NCBI GenBank assembly: GCA_034440615.1
Contig: JAOTOM010005156.1
Coordinates: forward strand, 43,501 to 107,500
Direction of reading: 5' to 3'
DNA from: Ashinkailepas kermadecensis
Lineage: Eukaryota; Arthropoda; Thecostraca; Neolepadidae
Length of the DNA: 64,000 nucleotides
Shown one piece after another: positions 24,726-34,999 of the stretch. The number at the start of each line of letters is the position of its first letter. Positions within the stretch are counted from its first letter, which is position 1. The translations under genes and the position numbers were made by a program. The notes beneath the pieces are model-generated. The model saw only the letters and a program-made list of their open reading frames with translations. It had not been told where the DNA came from and made no database searches.

Positions 24726-25297
24726 CCCTGCGCGGGCAGCGGACGTCACTGAGCCGCAGTGCAGGGGTCCCAGGCGGAAAACCTACCAACTTGTTCCGAC
24801 CTACCAGGACAGACGGAGTATTCAGATCGGAAGGCGGCATCATGTACCACTGTGACAGCCGAGGTGAATTGTGGTGTTTCACAGCTAAGACCAGGACTAG
24901 ACCAAATCAAACAATGGTACGAGGAACAAGGCGTAAACTGAGAATTTAGCTTCATCCAAACTTCAGGACATACGGGAACCACTTGTCTACTTGTGAGGGA
25001 GCAGTGACCCAAGGCCAACACTTTAAATTGCATATTAGCACAATCATTGCCTGCCGTGTATACGTCCACACCTACGCAGGCACACAAACACACATACACG
25101 CATATGTATATATATATTGTGTGTGTGTGCATGTGTGCATAGCATGCACATAAATATGCAGATACATAACCTGTGCAGCTATGTAACTTCACAAACCTCA
25201 ACAACAAACAACTTGAACGTTAATGAATATCAACAGTTTTGCACTTATCGCAGAAATAAACATGCCGCCGAATCCAATGTGTTCGTTGTGTACGTAA
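24726..25297. other. unique stretch with a TA/TG microsatellite
   Basis: A short TATATA/GTGTGT microsatellite lies at about 25104-25132. No gene is recognised in the rest. Confidence 0.4.
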
Positions 25298-25760
25298 GTG
25301 ATGAGGCTCTCTGAGCCGGCGCACAGCCACGTGATGAGGCTGTTTGAGCCGGCGCACAGCCACGTGATGAGGATCTCTGAGCCGGCACACAGCCACGTGA
25401 TGAGTCTCTCTGAGCCGGCGCACAGCCACGTGATGAGGCTGTCTGAGCCCGCACACAGCCACGTGATGAGGATCTCTGAGCCGGCGCACAGCCACGTGAT
25501 GAGGCTGTTTGAGCCGGCGCACAGCCACGTGATGAGGCTCTCTGAGCCGGCGAACAGCCACGTGATGAGGCTCTCTGAGCCGGCGCACAGCCACGTGATG
25601 AGGCTCTCTGAGCCGGCGCACAGCCACGTGATGAGGCTGTTTGAGCCGGCGCACAGCCACGTGATGAGGCTCTCTGAGCCGGCGCACAGCCACGTGATGA
25701 GGCTGTCTGAGCCGGCGCACAGCCACGTGATGAGGCTCTCTGAGCCGGCGCACAGCCACG
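25298..25760. repeat. 33-bp minisatellite with a CACGTG in each unit, 14 copies
   Basis: The unit contains GCCACGTGATGAGGCTCTCT and GAGCCGGCGCACA. It is exactly 33 bp, so a forward frame spells an 11-residue repeat (V-M-R-L-S-E-P-A-H-S-H) fourteen times, with L/F/I and S/F substitutions. Each unit has an E-box CACGTG. There are no indels. I see no splice sites, signal peptide or known family, so I treat it as a minisatellite. Confidence 0.95.
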
Positions 25761-26474
25761 GTGCGGCGGCTCAGTGAACGGCGACCGTGGGACGGCGATC
25801 AAAGTGCGCCACACGAGCTGACCGTCAGCCGACCTGACGCCGACCGAGCCAGTGGGATCCAGTTGGGGACCCTGCTCGGGTTCCCGTGCGGCAGACCACC
25901 GCGGCAGCCAGGGGCCAGGAGCAGCCAGGCGTGTCGCGGCGTCGGCAGAGGCGTCCGCCGCCTCACCAGTCGGGTATGGCCGCAGCCGGGCCCGTCGACA
26001 GGGCCGCGCCGGTCAGCCGTGACGAATGCGATCGGTCACACCGCACTGGTCCGGGCCGAGCCCGGTCCAGAAATCACCGGTAATGAGCGCCAGAGCAAAG
26101 AAACGCCACCGAGAAGGCCCTTACTGTCACCAGTCCAGAGTAATGATCGAAAAACTGCGACCTCGCATTAGGCGTCGCGTTCGTCTCAATGGCCCCCGCC
26201 GACCCAGTGGCGCACCGGTAAAACCCCACACGGCTGTTTTTCGAACGTCTCTGTTAGCGCCGCGACAGCGTCCCTGCCCAGGCCGCTAATGGCCGATTAG
26301 CGGCAGTGGCTGCCCTCAGCGGGCCGCTCTCACGGTGTCCAGATCGGCCTCCAACAATGTTCACCAACGGACGGCTGTGTCACGTGGCGACACGGTGTGG
26401 CGGACACAGTCGCCGGCCGTCAGCGGCGCACCGACGGCGGCCACGATCACTGCGGCCGCCGCAACTGGCACACA
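25761..26474. other. unique GC-rich stretch, no gene seen
   Basis: No recognised domain in any frame. Confidence 0.4.
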
Positions 26475-26750
26475 ACAGTGGCCAGACCCGAGCCAGAGCG
26501 GTGACCATACCGGGGCAGTGCAGTGGCCAGTCCGGGTAAATACAGTGGCCAGGCCGGGACAATACAGTGGCCAGACCAGGGCAATACAGTGGCCAGACCA
26601 GGGCAATACAGTGGCCAGGCAGGGACAATACAGTGGTGAGATTCGAGCCAGAGCGGTACCCATACCGTGGCAGTGCAGTGGTCAGGTCGGGGAAATGCAG
26701 TGGCCAGGCCGGGACAATACAGTGGCCAGGCCGGGACAGCGGAGCGGGCC
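26475..26750. repeat. ~22-bp minisatellite, ~11 diverged copies
   Basis: The unit is near ACAGTGGCCAGACCAGGGCA followed by AT. Diverged copies read AGGCCGGGACAAT and CGAGCCAGAGCGGT. Confidence 0.88.
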
Positions 26751-27139
26751 GAACTCGTGCCGGGTACGGTCAGACGCGGCGCCGCGTCGCACCGCGCGCG
26801 CCGCCGGCCACCGCTCCTAATAATTATGATAAGCGGCTGCGTGCAGCGTGTATCCTCCGTTCGGGAGACGCCAAAAAACGGCAGTAAGGATCGTCTAAAT
26901 CAAACTGATGGTGCGTTGGCGAGATGGGAAGTGGATAAGGGCGGTGCGGTGAGGGCGAGGAACGGTGGCTACGGCGGGGGAGGGGGTAGAGCCGCAGCCG
27001 AACTCTCGACTCAGAGATGCTACCCACCACCCGCCCAGTCCGATGGGGTCTGAGAGAAGCTGCGATCCACCTCTGGACGGGGCAGTGGGTCTGTCGGGCC
27101 GACTGAGCGCGCCACATTGCCACATGTCAGCGGGTAGCG

Positions 27140-27285
27140 AGGCAGTGTCAGACAGTGCCGTGGCAGTGTCAGACAGCGCCGTGACAGTCCCCGTGACAGT
27201 GTCAGACAGTGCCGTGACAGTGTCAGACAGCGCCGTAACAGTGTCAGACAGCGCCGTGGCAGTCCCCGTGACAGTGTCAGGGCCA
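27140..27285. repeat. ~21-bp tandem repeat, ~7 copies
   Basis: The unit GTGACAGTGTCAGACAGYGC plus C is interrupted by two CCCCGTGACAGT insertions, giving a higher-order pattern. The unique sequence either side (26751-27139 and 27286-28460) has no recognised gene. Confidence 0.85.
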
Positions 27286-28460
27286 GCGGCGGCGCGCCTG
27301 CTCCGTGACGCACTTTCAACACACTGACGACGCCGTTCCGTGAGGCGGCGTCGCCCATGGTTTTCATTGCACTTCGACAAGAGGAGTCGCGACCGATGCG
27401 TGCGTACTGCAGCCGTCACCACCACTGCCGCCGGTGTCGGCGCCGTGCAAATCGCCCAGATAGCATCTTTATCAGCTCGTGAAACGCGGCGACGTGTCCA
27501 GCCGCGGAAATAAAACAGCGATCCAAGTCTGCGATAGTAGATTGGAGTGGACGCGGCCAGTTGCCGAGTGTGTGACTCAGCTCGCAGTTCGAGTGGATGT
27601 GTCCGAACACGCCCACCGAACACCGCCTCGGTGGCCGCCGCAGCCGCTCCCAGAGGACACATTCCGACCGACAAGCGGCCAGCACGTCCAGTCGCGCGCA
27701 GCGACTTATTGGCACCGCCGCGACTTCTGGAACCGGTCCGACGGCCACCGACCATCTCCGGTTCGGATGATAGCGTGGGAAAGACTGCAATCTTGGCGCA
27801 GCACTCGTTCCGCAGAGCCACAGTAATCCCGTGCAAACAACCCGGTCAGCGGGCGTACATCACCAGGTCGCGATTTGTACAGCCGACACCGACATCAGGT
27901 TTGGAGAGTGCAGCAGCGTCTCACGGCTATGGCGGTGCACCATCCACTGGGAACGGTCCGGCAGTGGAGGCACGATGCAGCGCAGACGCTGATGGGTGCA
28001 CTCCGAACTCGCACTCACCACCAACAGGCCCATCTATTTTCGGCACAAACCGGGAATATCTTCCTCTCATTCACATGGTGCAATCTTCGACAAATCGCGG
28101 GCTGTGAAACCCGCCCGGATAGCCATGCACAGTGAGCAGACCTTGAGAAGTGCGCTGTAATGACTAAGCACCATTTCCATTCGCCGATACCAGCGCGGCG
28201 TTTGCTGGGGCATGATGAAAACACACTCACGTGGAGCAGAAGTTCGATCGCGGTTGCCAGACTCCCAATATGGAAGTATGCTAAGTTCTCAATTTCACGT
28301 CCGTCGTTAACATAGAATAGACATTCTGCATGACATATTTGCAAAAACAGAACCCAAATTGATATGCAACTCGGCAAACTATGAATTTAATTTTGGGAGT
28401 ATTATAAGCATTTGGAAACAATACAGCTTTGAGATTCCTCGTATTTCACGACAAAATCAC

Positions 28461-28550
28461 TAGTCATCACCTGATCTGATAACAAATGTCTATATAGGAT
28501 CACCTGACCTGATAACAAATGTATGCGCAGGATCACCTGGCCTGAAGTTA
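28461..28550. repeat. ~36-bp tandem repeat, 2.5 copies
   Basis: Copies share GATCACCTGACCTGATAACA followed by AATGT. This lies near the change from GC-rich to AT-richer sequence. Confidence 0.8.
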
Positions 28551-28741
28551 GTCGTGTAGCTTGTTCGAAACAGAGGAAAATACACGATTAACGAGATAAC
28601 CTTAACTTAAAATTATAATTGGTATGGACAGAAGAAAAAAACACGCACGCCTAAAACATTGCAACTGGAAAGGGGACAAATAAACCCAAAAGAAGAACAG
28701 CAATTGCGGAGGGAACACACATCCTGACAATATTGCCGAGG

Positions 28742-28948
28742 CATATATCCTCCCATATATCCTCCCATATATCCTCCATCCGCCGGCACGCCACTGGTTC
28801 TCAGTGCATGGCAACACAGCAGCTATCACTGGGCGGCTGCCAAGCGGCGGCTGCCGACACGGTGCCGGTCGGACCGACAGACGCCGACACGGTGCCGGTC
28901 GGACCGACAGACGCCGACACGGTGCCGGTCGGACCGACAGACGCTGAC
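28742..28948. repeat. 12-bp and 30-bp tandem repeats
   Basis: Three copies of CATATATCCTCC (28742-28782) are followed by three identical copies of a 30-bp unit starting GCCGACACGGTGCCGGTCGG (28853-28942). The 30-bp unit gives an in-frame ten-residue repeat, but nothing else supports coding. Confidence 0.92.
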
Positions 28949-29045
28949 ACACCAGAGGCGGCGTCGACAGCCGAGTCACCCAGCCCAAACAAAACGGAAA
29001 CGATACTCTCATTATCTACTGGCAGCAGTCGACGCCGCGGCCGCG

Positions 29046-29232
29046 GCAGCTGCCGGATCGCCTCTCAGTCACCTCGAGCACTGGGCTGCCAGATCGTCTC
29101 TCAGTCACCTCGAGCACTGGGCTGCCGGATCGCCTCTCAGTCACCTCGAGCACTGGGCTGCCAGATCGCCTCTCAGTCACCTCGAGCACTGGGCTGCCGG
29201 GCCGTCTTTCAGTCACCTCGAGCACTGGGCTC
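29046..29232. repeat. 39-bp minisatellite, ~4.7 copies
   Basis: The unit contains CTCTCAGTCACCTCGAGCAC and TGGGCTGCCRGATCG. Related but decayed CACCTCCAGA/GCTGAGCTCAGT copies trail on to about 29330. The stretch 29331-29653 is unique. Confidence 0.93.
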
Positions 29233-29653
29233 AGCCGTTCGCAGAGCCGGGCTCAGTCACCTCCAGAGCTGAGCTCAGTCGCCTCCAGAACTGGACTCAA
29301 TCGCCTCCAGAACCGGGCTCAGGTGTCTCAACGGTCAGGCTGGGATGTCTCAAGGGCCGGGCCGGGTGTTCAGGAGCCAGTCCGGACTGTCTGGGAGCAG
29401 GGCTGGACATTGAGGGGTGGCTGACCGGTCGACTGTCAGAGAGCTAACTCCCACCTCGCCGACCTCAGCCGAGGCGCCCTGCTGACGCTCGCCCCAGAGC
29501 GGGCCGGGACGGATCATGATGATGTTTAGAGGGGAACTGACAAGGAATCTGAGGGGAAGTGAGGACGGGTTCACGGGGAGTTAGAGAGGGAAGGGGGTCA
29601 GCACAACAGCTGGGACCTGCACCGGGACGCAGCAGCGACCAATCATTCCTGCC

Positions 29654-29942
29654 ACGTGTGCTCGCAGTCCGTACCGGAACGTCCACGTGGCCACGTGTGC
29701 TCGCAGTCTGTACCGGAACGTCCACGTGGCCACGTGTGCTCGCAGTCTGTACCGGAACGTCCACGTGGCCACGTGCACTCGCAGTCTATACCGGAACGTC
29801 CATGTAGCCACGTGTGCTCGCAGTCTGTACCGGAACGTCCACGTGGCCACGTGTGCTCGCAGTCTGTACCGGAACGTCCACGTGGCCACGCGGGCTCGCA
29901 GTCTGTACCGGAACGTCCACGTGGCCACGCGGGCTCGCAGCG
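29654..29942. repeat. 39-bp minisatellite rich in CACGTG, ~7.4 copies
   Basis: The unit contains CTCGCAGTCTGTACCGGAAC and GTCCACGTGGCCACGTGTG. Most units carry two CACGTG hexamers. In the last two copies one becomes CACGCG. On the inferred gene model the array lies about 1.1 kb downstream of the MNNL exon of the Notch ligand, inside its intron 2. Confidence 0.95.
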
Positions 29943-30243
29943 TTGAGACTGCCATAGGCTCATAAGCTATTCTCAGGCTTATGCTCAGAAGCCCTAGCTT
30001 TGCGGGCTCCTGGCTCTGAGGAATTGCAGCTATAGGTCGGCGATGTTCACCGTCGGTCAAATCCAAACCTACCACCACCAGCAATTTGCCAGCTTTTTGA
30101 TTAGTTGGAAATATATCTCTGAGTTATGGACCACAGTCCTTTCATACACTAGGAGCTTCCGAGAGAACGTCTCCAGGAAGACATCAGGGCATGGGTGTTG
30201 TTTTACGTACTCTTGAGGGTGAAAGCGCCCCCTCAGATGCACC
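29943..30243. other. unique spacer
   Basis: About 300 bp of unique sequence with no recognised feature. Confidence 0.35.
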
Positions 30244-30267
30244 CTATATATATGTGTGTATGTGTGT

Positions 30268-30327
<60 letters not shown>

Positions 30328-30353
30328 TATACATATACATACATGTACATATA

Positions 30354-30425
<72 letters not shown>
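30244..30425. repeat. TA/TG compound microsatellite
   Basis: TATATA with TGTG and CATACA interruptions. The Tyr-Ile open frames are artefacts. Confidence 0.95.
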
Positions 30426-30427
<2 letters not shown>

Positions 30428-31014
30428 CTTTGCGAAGCTGAGTCCATATAGTGTAGAAGGTATTCATGAAATCTGCTGGTACGGTAATTACGGGACAATG
30501 AAAAGGCAATGTCGGCTTCAAGGCCAAGAGCGCCCAGTCACCAGTTAAAAGGTTTGCAACACGTTTTTCCAATCTAAATCGATCGATCATCGGTTCCATG
30601 TCACGATTTGTGGACCTCTGAAAAGACCACCAAGGCATTTTATCAATATCAGGCATACCATAGCACGAAGGCCTCCGGGTCGGCATTACGGCGTGCTCTA
30701 AAGTGACACTCTACGCCACGGCGAATTGTTCAGAACGCGTTGCGATCAGCGACACGAAGCTCCATCAAACCAATGCATGAGAAAGAATGACACATCGCAG
30801 TATGACAAATCACAACCAATGGCTATAACAATGACATCACGAGGAATATTCTGCGTCCAAACCTTTTTGTTCGGAAGCACCCGCAATGGACAACGTTGTG
30901 TCATGCTAGGGCTGGCCCGTTTCGGTGTTCCGATGTGCGTGAGAAATGATGGGCTCGAATTGAGGATCACAACAGTCGGCAGTTCGGTCTGTACACCACG
31001 GTGGCGATACTCAC
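30426..31014 (-). other. intron 2 (5' part) of the Serrate/Jagged-like gene, unique sequence
   Basis: This is unique sequence immediately 3' of the MNNL exon on the minus strand. I looked for the end of the MNNL domain, the DSL domain and EGF repeats here and further left and found none. The intron therefore probably extends far to the left. Confidence 0.5.
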
Positions 31015-31308
31015 CATCCACGAGAAGGTGAAGGGCAGTCGGAGCGTAGCGTTCGCCGCCACCGGGTCTGCCAAGGTGAAGCTGTTGCCGCCCACCACGG
31101 CAGACGTGGTGCTGCCGAAGCTGCACGAGCCTTGCGTGTGAATGTGCGTTTGGTACTCCTTGAGGCAGAGCAGGAACGAGGTGCGGCAGGGCGTGCGGCA
31201 GCGGTGCCGCGTGCGACTGTCGGGACCGCAGCAGCGACCGTCACGACGCTCGCCATGGTAGTTCTGCGTCTCCAGTATCTGCAGCTCGAAGAAGCCGGAG
31301 CCGGACAC
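31015..31308 (-). CDS. Ser: Serrate/Jagged-like Notch ligand, exon 2 (MNNL domain)
   Basis: This 98-codon exon encodes the N-terminal (MNNL/C2-like) domain of a DSL Notch ligand. These are single-pass membrane proteins that bind Notch on neighbouring cells. The frame opens S-G-S-G-F-F-E-L-Q-I-L, the usual mature N-terminus of Jagged/Serrate. It has the family's six cysteines (exon residues 26, 27, 37, 41, 48 and 62), including GRCCG, LCLKEYQ, GSCSFG and VVGGNSF, and ends LPFTFSWM. The CLKEYQ and SCSFGS...GGNSF blocks favour Serrate/Jagged over Delta. An acceptor (CCCCAG|GTG, 5' end at 31308) and a strong donor (ATG|GTGAGT, 3' end at 31015) bound it, both in phase 0. The DSL, EGF and transmembrane exons are not in view, so the gene is partial here. 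Confidence 0.92.
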
Positions 31309-32540
31309 CTGGGGACAGCGGGCGCTCACTGGCGGCGGGATGCTGGACAACACGCCCATGCGTGTAAATGTTCGCCCGCTTGATGGTTCAACAGAAGACC
31401 ATGACCCTGCCGTTCCTCGAGCCTCCCATCTGCCACCTTGATTGAAATTGGCGGAGTTTTGGAGCGTTGCTCTTCTATGCATATGGAGCAAATCGAGTGC
31501 TCCAGGAAAGAGCAGAGTAGCGTACGGAAAAAAACTGCGAAGAGCATGCCACTTTGCAAAACAAAATTGCAACACCCATGGGATTAATGGCTAAGAGTTC
31601 AGAAAAAGGAGTCATGCCATAGAGCTCATGACATATCCTGTTCCTACCCCCGGGGCACCTTTCAAGTGCAAGCTTTTCTCAACGTTTCTTAGACCGAATG
31701 TCAAATCACAACAATCAGTTGCGCAACAAATGGGGGGGGGGGGCGGAAGCCCGTCCTCTCCCTGGCAGCCGAAAATACTATAGACCAAACAAATTTTCTT
31801 AGATTTTCCTCACTTTTCTCACTCAAAATTTTCGACGTACTTCGCGCGCCGACAGTGATCTTAATTTCATCATATATTCTTGGGGTCGACCCCCTCAATA
31901 AAATTTTGACTGCGCCCCTAACAACAACGGACAATATGTGTGTATCCGTACAAGTGAGCGCACGTGTCTGGACGCACTGTTGTAGGTACAGGCCGCGTCA
32001 CACGGCATCGCTGTACACGCCGCGTACATTGCTGCTGATTCCACGTGGAGAGTGAGCAGTGCAGATGAAAAATAGTGTTTTGTGTGTTCAGTGTTCAGTC
32101 AACACTGTGTTCACACAAACACATAAAGTGTTCACACAAACACATAAACTGCTTAGTGGTAGCGCTTGCACACTACGCATGCAAGTTCCACCAACAAGTA
32201 GTTATTCGCAAGTATGTAGAAAAACGGTGTAGGTAGAAAACAGACTGCTTAAACTGTGAGAGCTGCTTCAGGTGCCACCAGCACAACGCGAAGCGAGACA
32301 GACATTCACAAAGGCGACAAAACCTATTAAGCACTGCGCTTTCTAAGGAAAAGCGGCGTCGACTGTGAATGGATGGCTTCACATGTGTGCCTGAGCCGCC
32401 TCGCCTTTGGTGTGGGTGCTCCGCCGTTTCTGCAGACAGACTACAGCCACCAAACGGTCAACATCGAGTCGAGATCCGATGTCAATCAGGACTACACTCC
32501 GGTGGATACATGGTATGCCAGGGGGAGCGGCAGGCAGTAC
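31309..32540 (-). other. intron 1 of the Serrate/Jagged-like gene
   Basis: A 1232-bp phase-0 intron between the signal-peptide exon and the MNNL exon. The donor is CAG|GTACTG, which matches consensus poorly at +4 to +6. The acceptor is CTGTCCCCAG. It contains a hAT-like element (31716-31920) and a tandem duplication of GTGTTCACACAAACACATAA at about 32085-32152. Confidence 0.75.
31716..31920. mobile_element. hAT-like non-autonomous element with 8-bp duplication
   Basis: 205 bp flanked by ACAACAAT (31708-31715) and ACAACAAC (31921-31928), a 7/8 target-site duplication of the length typical of hAT transposons. The ends are weakly inverted: CAGTTGCGC on the left, TAGGGGCGC on the reverse of the right. 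The interior contains a G run, GGGGTCGACCCCC and a CGTACTTCGCG block. The interior resembles the element at 62506-62698 (shared GATTTT...CACTT, ACTTCGCG). No coding sequence. Confidence 0.65.
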
Positions 32541-32609
32541 CTGTTGGATGCTGAATCCCGTCACCGTCAGCAGCGCCATCCACATGATGACGTGACTGGC
32601 ACGCCACAT
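32541..32609 (-). CDS. Ser: Serrate/Jagged-like Notch ligand, exon 1 (signal peptide)
   Basis: A 23-codon first coding exon starts at the ATG whose first base is 32609. It encodes a short basic N-terminus followed by the hydrophobic stretch IMWMALLTVTGFSI, a typical signal peptide. It ends Q-Q at a CAG|GTACTG donor in phase 0. Joined to the MNNL exon, also phase 0, it places S-G-S-G-F-F-E-L right after the predicted cleavage region, as in the Jagged family. An in-frame upstream ATG exists near 32690, but the sequence between is polar and would bury the signal peptide, so I prefer the downstream start. Confidence is lower than for exon 2 because the exon is short and the donor is weak. Confidence 0.72.
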
Positions 32610-32880
32610 GTCCGGCGCTCGCACGCAGACCGGGGCCGTTCCACGCTCCGTCACCAGCTCCCTCCTCTCACTTGCGTCGACGCGGCCCACACACGATCAC
32701 AGGTCGACGGCGGGCACAGAATCGCGGCACGCCACCTCACTGGCCACTATCGCGCTCCACGGCCGACTACCGGCAGCTTCTGATGCCGCTGACGGCCGCT
32801 ACCTGACGCGCATGCGCAGTGGCGGACCACTGCCGGCCGGCAGGCCGGCCGCACAAAAAGACAGCGAAAAGGCCGGGTAA
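32610..32880 (-). promoter_or_regulatory. probable 5' region of the Serrate/Jagged-like gene, with NRF1 palindrome
   Basis: A GC-rich stretch directly upstream of the signal-peptide exon. It contains GCGCATGCGC (32808-32817), a perfect NRF1/Ewg-type site, about 200 bp upstream of the start codon. No TATA box is obvious. The transcription start cannot be placed, and a further 5' non-coding exon is possible. Confidence 0.4.
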
Positions 32881-34073
32881 TTAAACCGATAGTTAGTTAT
32901 CTAAAGCTAATTAGAGAATTATCCTGGGAAAGATAAATGGAAGGGTTCTAGAAGCGACGGCCGAGCGATGACAAGGGTGACCTGGGGTCACAGGTAACAC
33001 ACAGGACCAGATAAGACACGAGACACGAGCTGAAGTAGCTCGCACACGGAGCAAGCGTGGATGGCATCGCAGGCGCGCTCAACCGGGAACATTCCGACCA
33101 TTTCTTGCAGACATCAGAAACACGTCCGGCTTAGAGACATAAAATTAACGAACAAAAACATCTCGGCTGTCTAATCACCGTTAGTCGGGTGGCACGCCCA
33201 TCCCTGGCACCCACACATCTACCATTTAACCACGATTCTAAAGGGGCAGATAAAGAAGAAACTGCCCGCTTAGAGGTGATGCAGACTGTCTATAGTTGAA
33301 CTAGTCGGGTGAATGCATTATCTAACGCCAAAAGTCACCCCCTCTCTCGTCATATTTAATGTATCATTGACGGCTTCGCAGCTGCCGATGCAGGCGAAAG
33401 CAAACCGCAGCGCTACATACATTAAATGGAAGGATTTTAGTCGTTTCTTGAGTACCTCTGTTATTTCACAATGTAACTAGAATGTGTTAGAGAAATTACA
33501 ACCTACCAGCCGCTTGAGACCTTCAGGAGACCGTGGTAACCCTCTGACAGCCGAGTAAATCTTCCAACCCAGGATCTGGAAAATGCGTTTGCACTGGCGG
33601 ATCCATACTTCTTTTTTTTTATTAGGATGGAACACTCGTGCATTAAGTACCACTGGTCAGGAAGAAAGCTAAGGATTTACTTGGACTTCCCCAAGAGATG
33701 CTAATGTTTTCTCTGAAGGGCGTCTTTTGCTGATATTTTCGGTGACGAGGCCACTCGAGCTATTCGAAGACACATTTGGCTGAAAAATTCGATGAAGTTG
33801 GAATGCAGCTTGGTTTTCTCAACAACATGTCCCCAGTACTTTTTAATCCGCCTATTATTGAAAGTTCCTGACGTCTGTCACAAAGCTCTTGATCTGACGT
33901 CCAGTTATCAATGCCGTTTCTGATGTACTATGTACCGGGGAACAGGCGCGCTTGAGCATTGCTACAGTAGTTTTCTGTGATTGTTTTTAGGTGGTGTTAG
34001 TGAAAATATATCAGACAATATGTTATAGAAATGTTCAGTGAGTGATGGCGAGCACAGGGGCATATACACCGAT
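32881..34073. other. AT-richer unique stretch
   Basis: No gene recognised. An isolated CACTGGCGGATCCAT at about 33591 looks like a lone hAT-type terminus, but I see no partner end or target-site duplication. Confidence 0.4.
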
Positions 34074-34310
34074 CAGTGGCGTACCGAAGGGGGCATTGGG
34101 GCAGTTGCCTCCCCCCCCCCCCACCCACAAATGAGAGGTTGGGGGCACCCAAGAATCGCGCCGTGGTTCAGAAAAACTGCGTCAGGCTCCCTAAAAATCC
34201 CGCTGGGGCCCCTAAAATGACATTGGGTGCCTCAAAAGTCACACAGGGGCCCCTGCACAGGGGCCCCTGAAAATGACGATTGAGCCCCAAACATCGCACC
34301 CATAATATTA
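34074..34310 (+). mobile_element. CAGTGGCGTA-type element, copy A, with a ~21-bp degenerate array
   Basis: It starts CAGTGGCGTACCGA and a G/C-rich segment, then about nine ~21-bp units of the type GGGGCCCCTAAAAT(G/C)ACR. It aligns with copy B (35316-35905) across the start and the first four units (GAATCGCGCC, CTAAAAATCCC), so the two are copies of one dispersed family. No right terminus or target-site duplication is visible. Confidence 0.6.
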
Positions 34311-34999
34311 ATAACGATAGTTATGCTTTCTTTATGGCATGCTTGTAATACTTCGAGTTTGGATTAAATACGGCGCAGTTTCGACAATACGCACCGTGAA
34401 ACAGGAGGTAGAAGGTTCCAAGGGACCAATTGCTCCGCTCAATGGGACGCCTTCCTCCTCATTGTTTGTGCATGCATTCGGTGCGTAGATTCAGCAGGCC
34501 GTACCGGATTCGTACAGCTGTTACACGTCAAAGACCGAACAGCAATAGTACCAATAACCATATTCAGGTCTCGCGTAGCAGAGGGTGTGGCTACATCGAT
34601 AAAATCACTCCATATTGCATTACGATTTGCGTGGTGCAAAACATGGGTCTAATGTTACATTTGCTCCGAGCAGGAGCCATGATCATTCCCTCAGTGCATC
34701 CACCCACGATCGGCTCGGAGGTGTTTATTCAGTTATTAGCAACATCCTTGACCAGAAGAAGCTAGACTAATGCGCATGGAATGGGGTGCATATACTGTGC
34801 ATGACATATTCCTCACGATGCTATGAAACATGTATAGGGGATGGTCGGGATGACCCCACGCACCTCGTCCATCCCCACACTCCCACCCCTTTCCTACACC
34901 ACACCTTCTTCGACCAGCAGCCAAGCCAAAATCGTCTGATCTTCAAGGTATTTGTCCAAGGTATTAATTGCCAATTGTCCTAGGTAATAAAAGGAGGGT
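34311..34999. other. unique stretch, no gene recognised
   Basis: A 111-codon plus-strand frame (34430-34765) has no family that I recognise and no splice context. Nothing else is visible. Confidence 0.35.

Noticed and set aside
30967..31575. 202-codon minus-strand frame as a complete protein
   Set aside because: Only 31015-31308 matches the Notch-ligand domain and has splice borders. The extensions on both sides are intronic.
32379..32690. 103-codon minus-strand frame as a complete protein
   Set aside because: Only its central 23 codons (the signal peptide up to CAG|GTACTG) make sense as coding. The rest reads into intron and upstream sequence.
33591..33620. Lone CACTGGCGGATCCAT as a transposon end
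   Set aside because: No opposite terminus or 8-bp duplication could be found around it.
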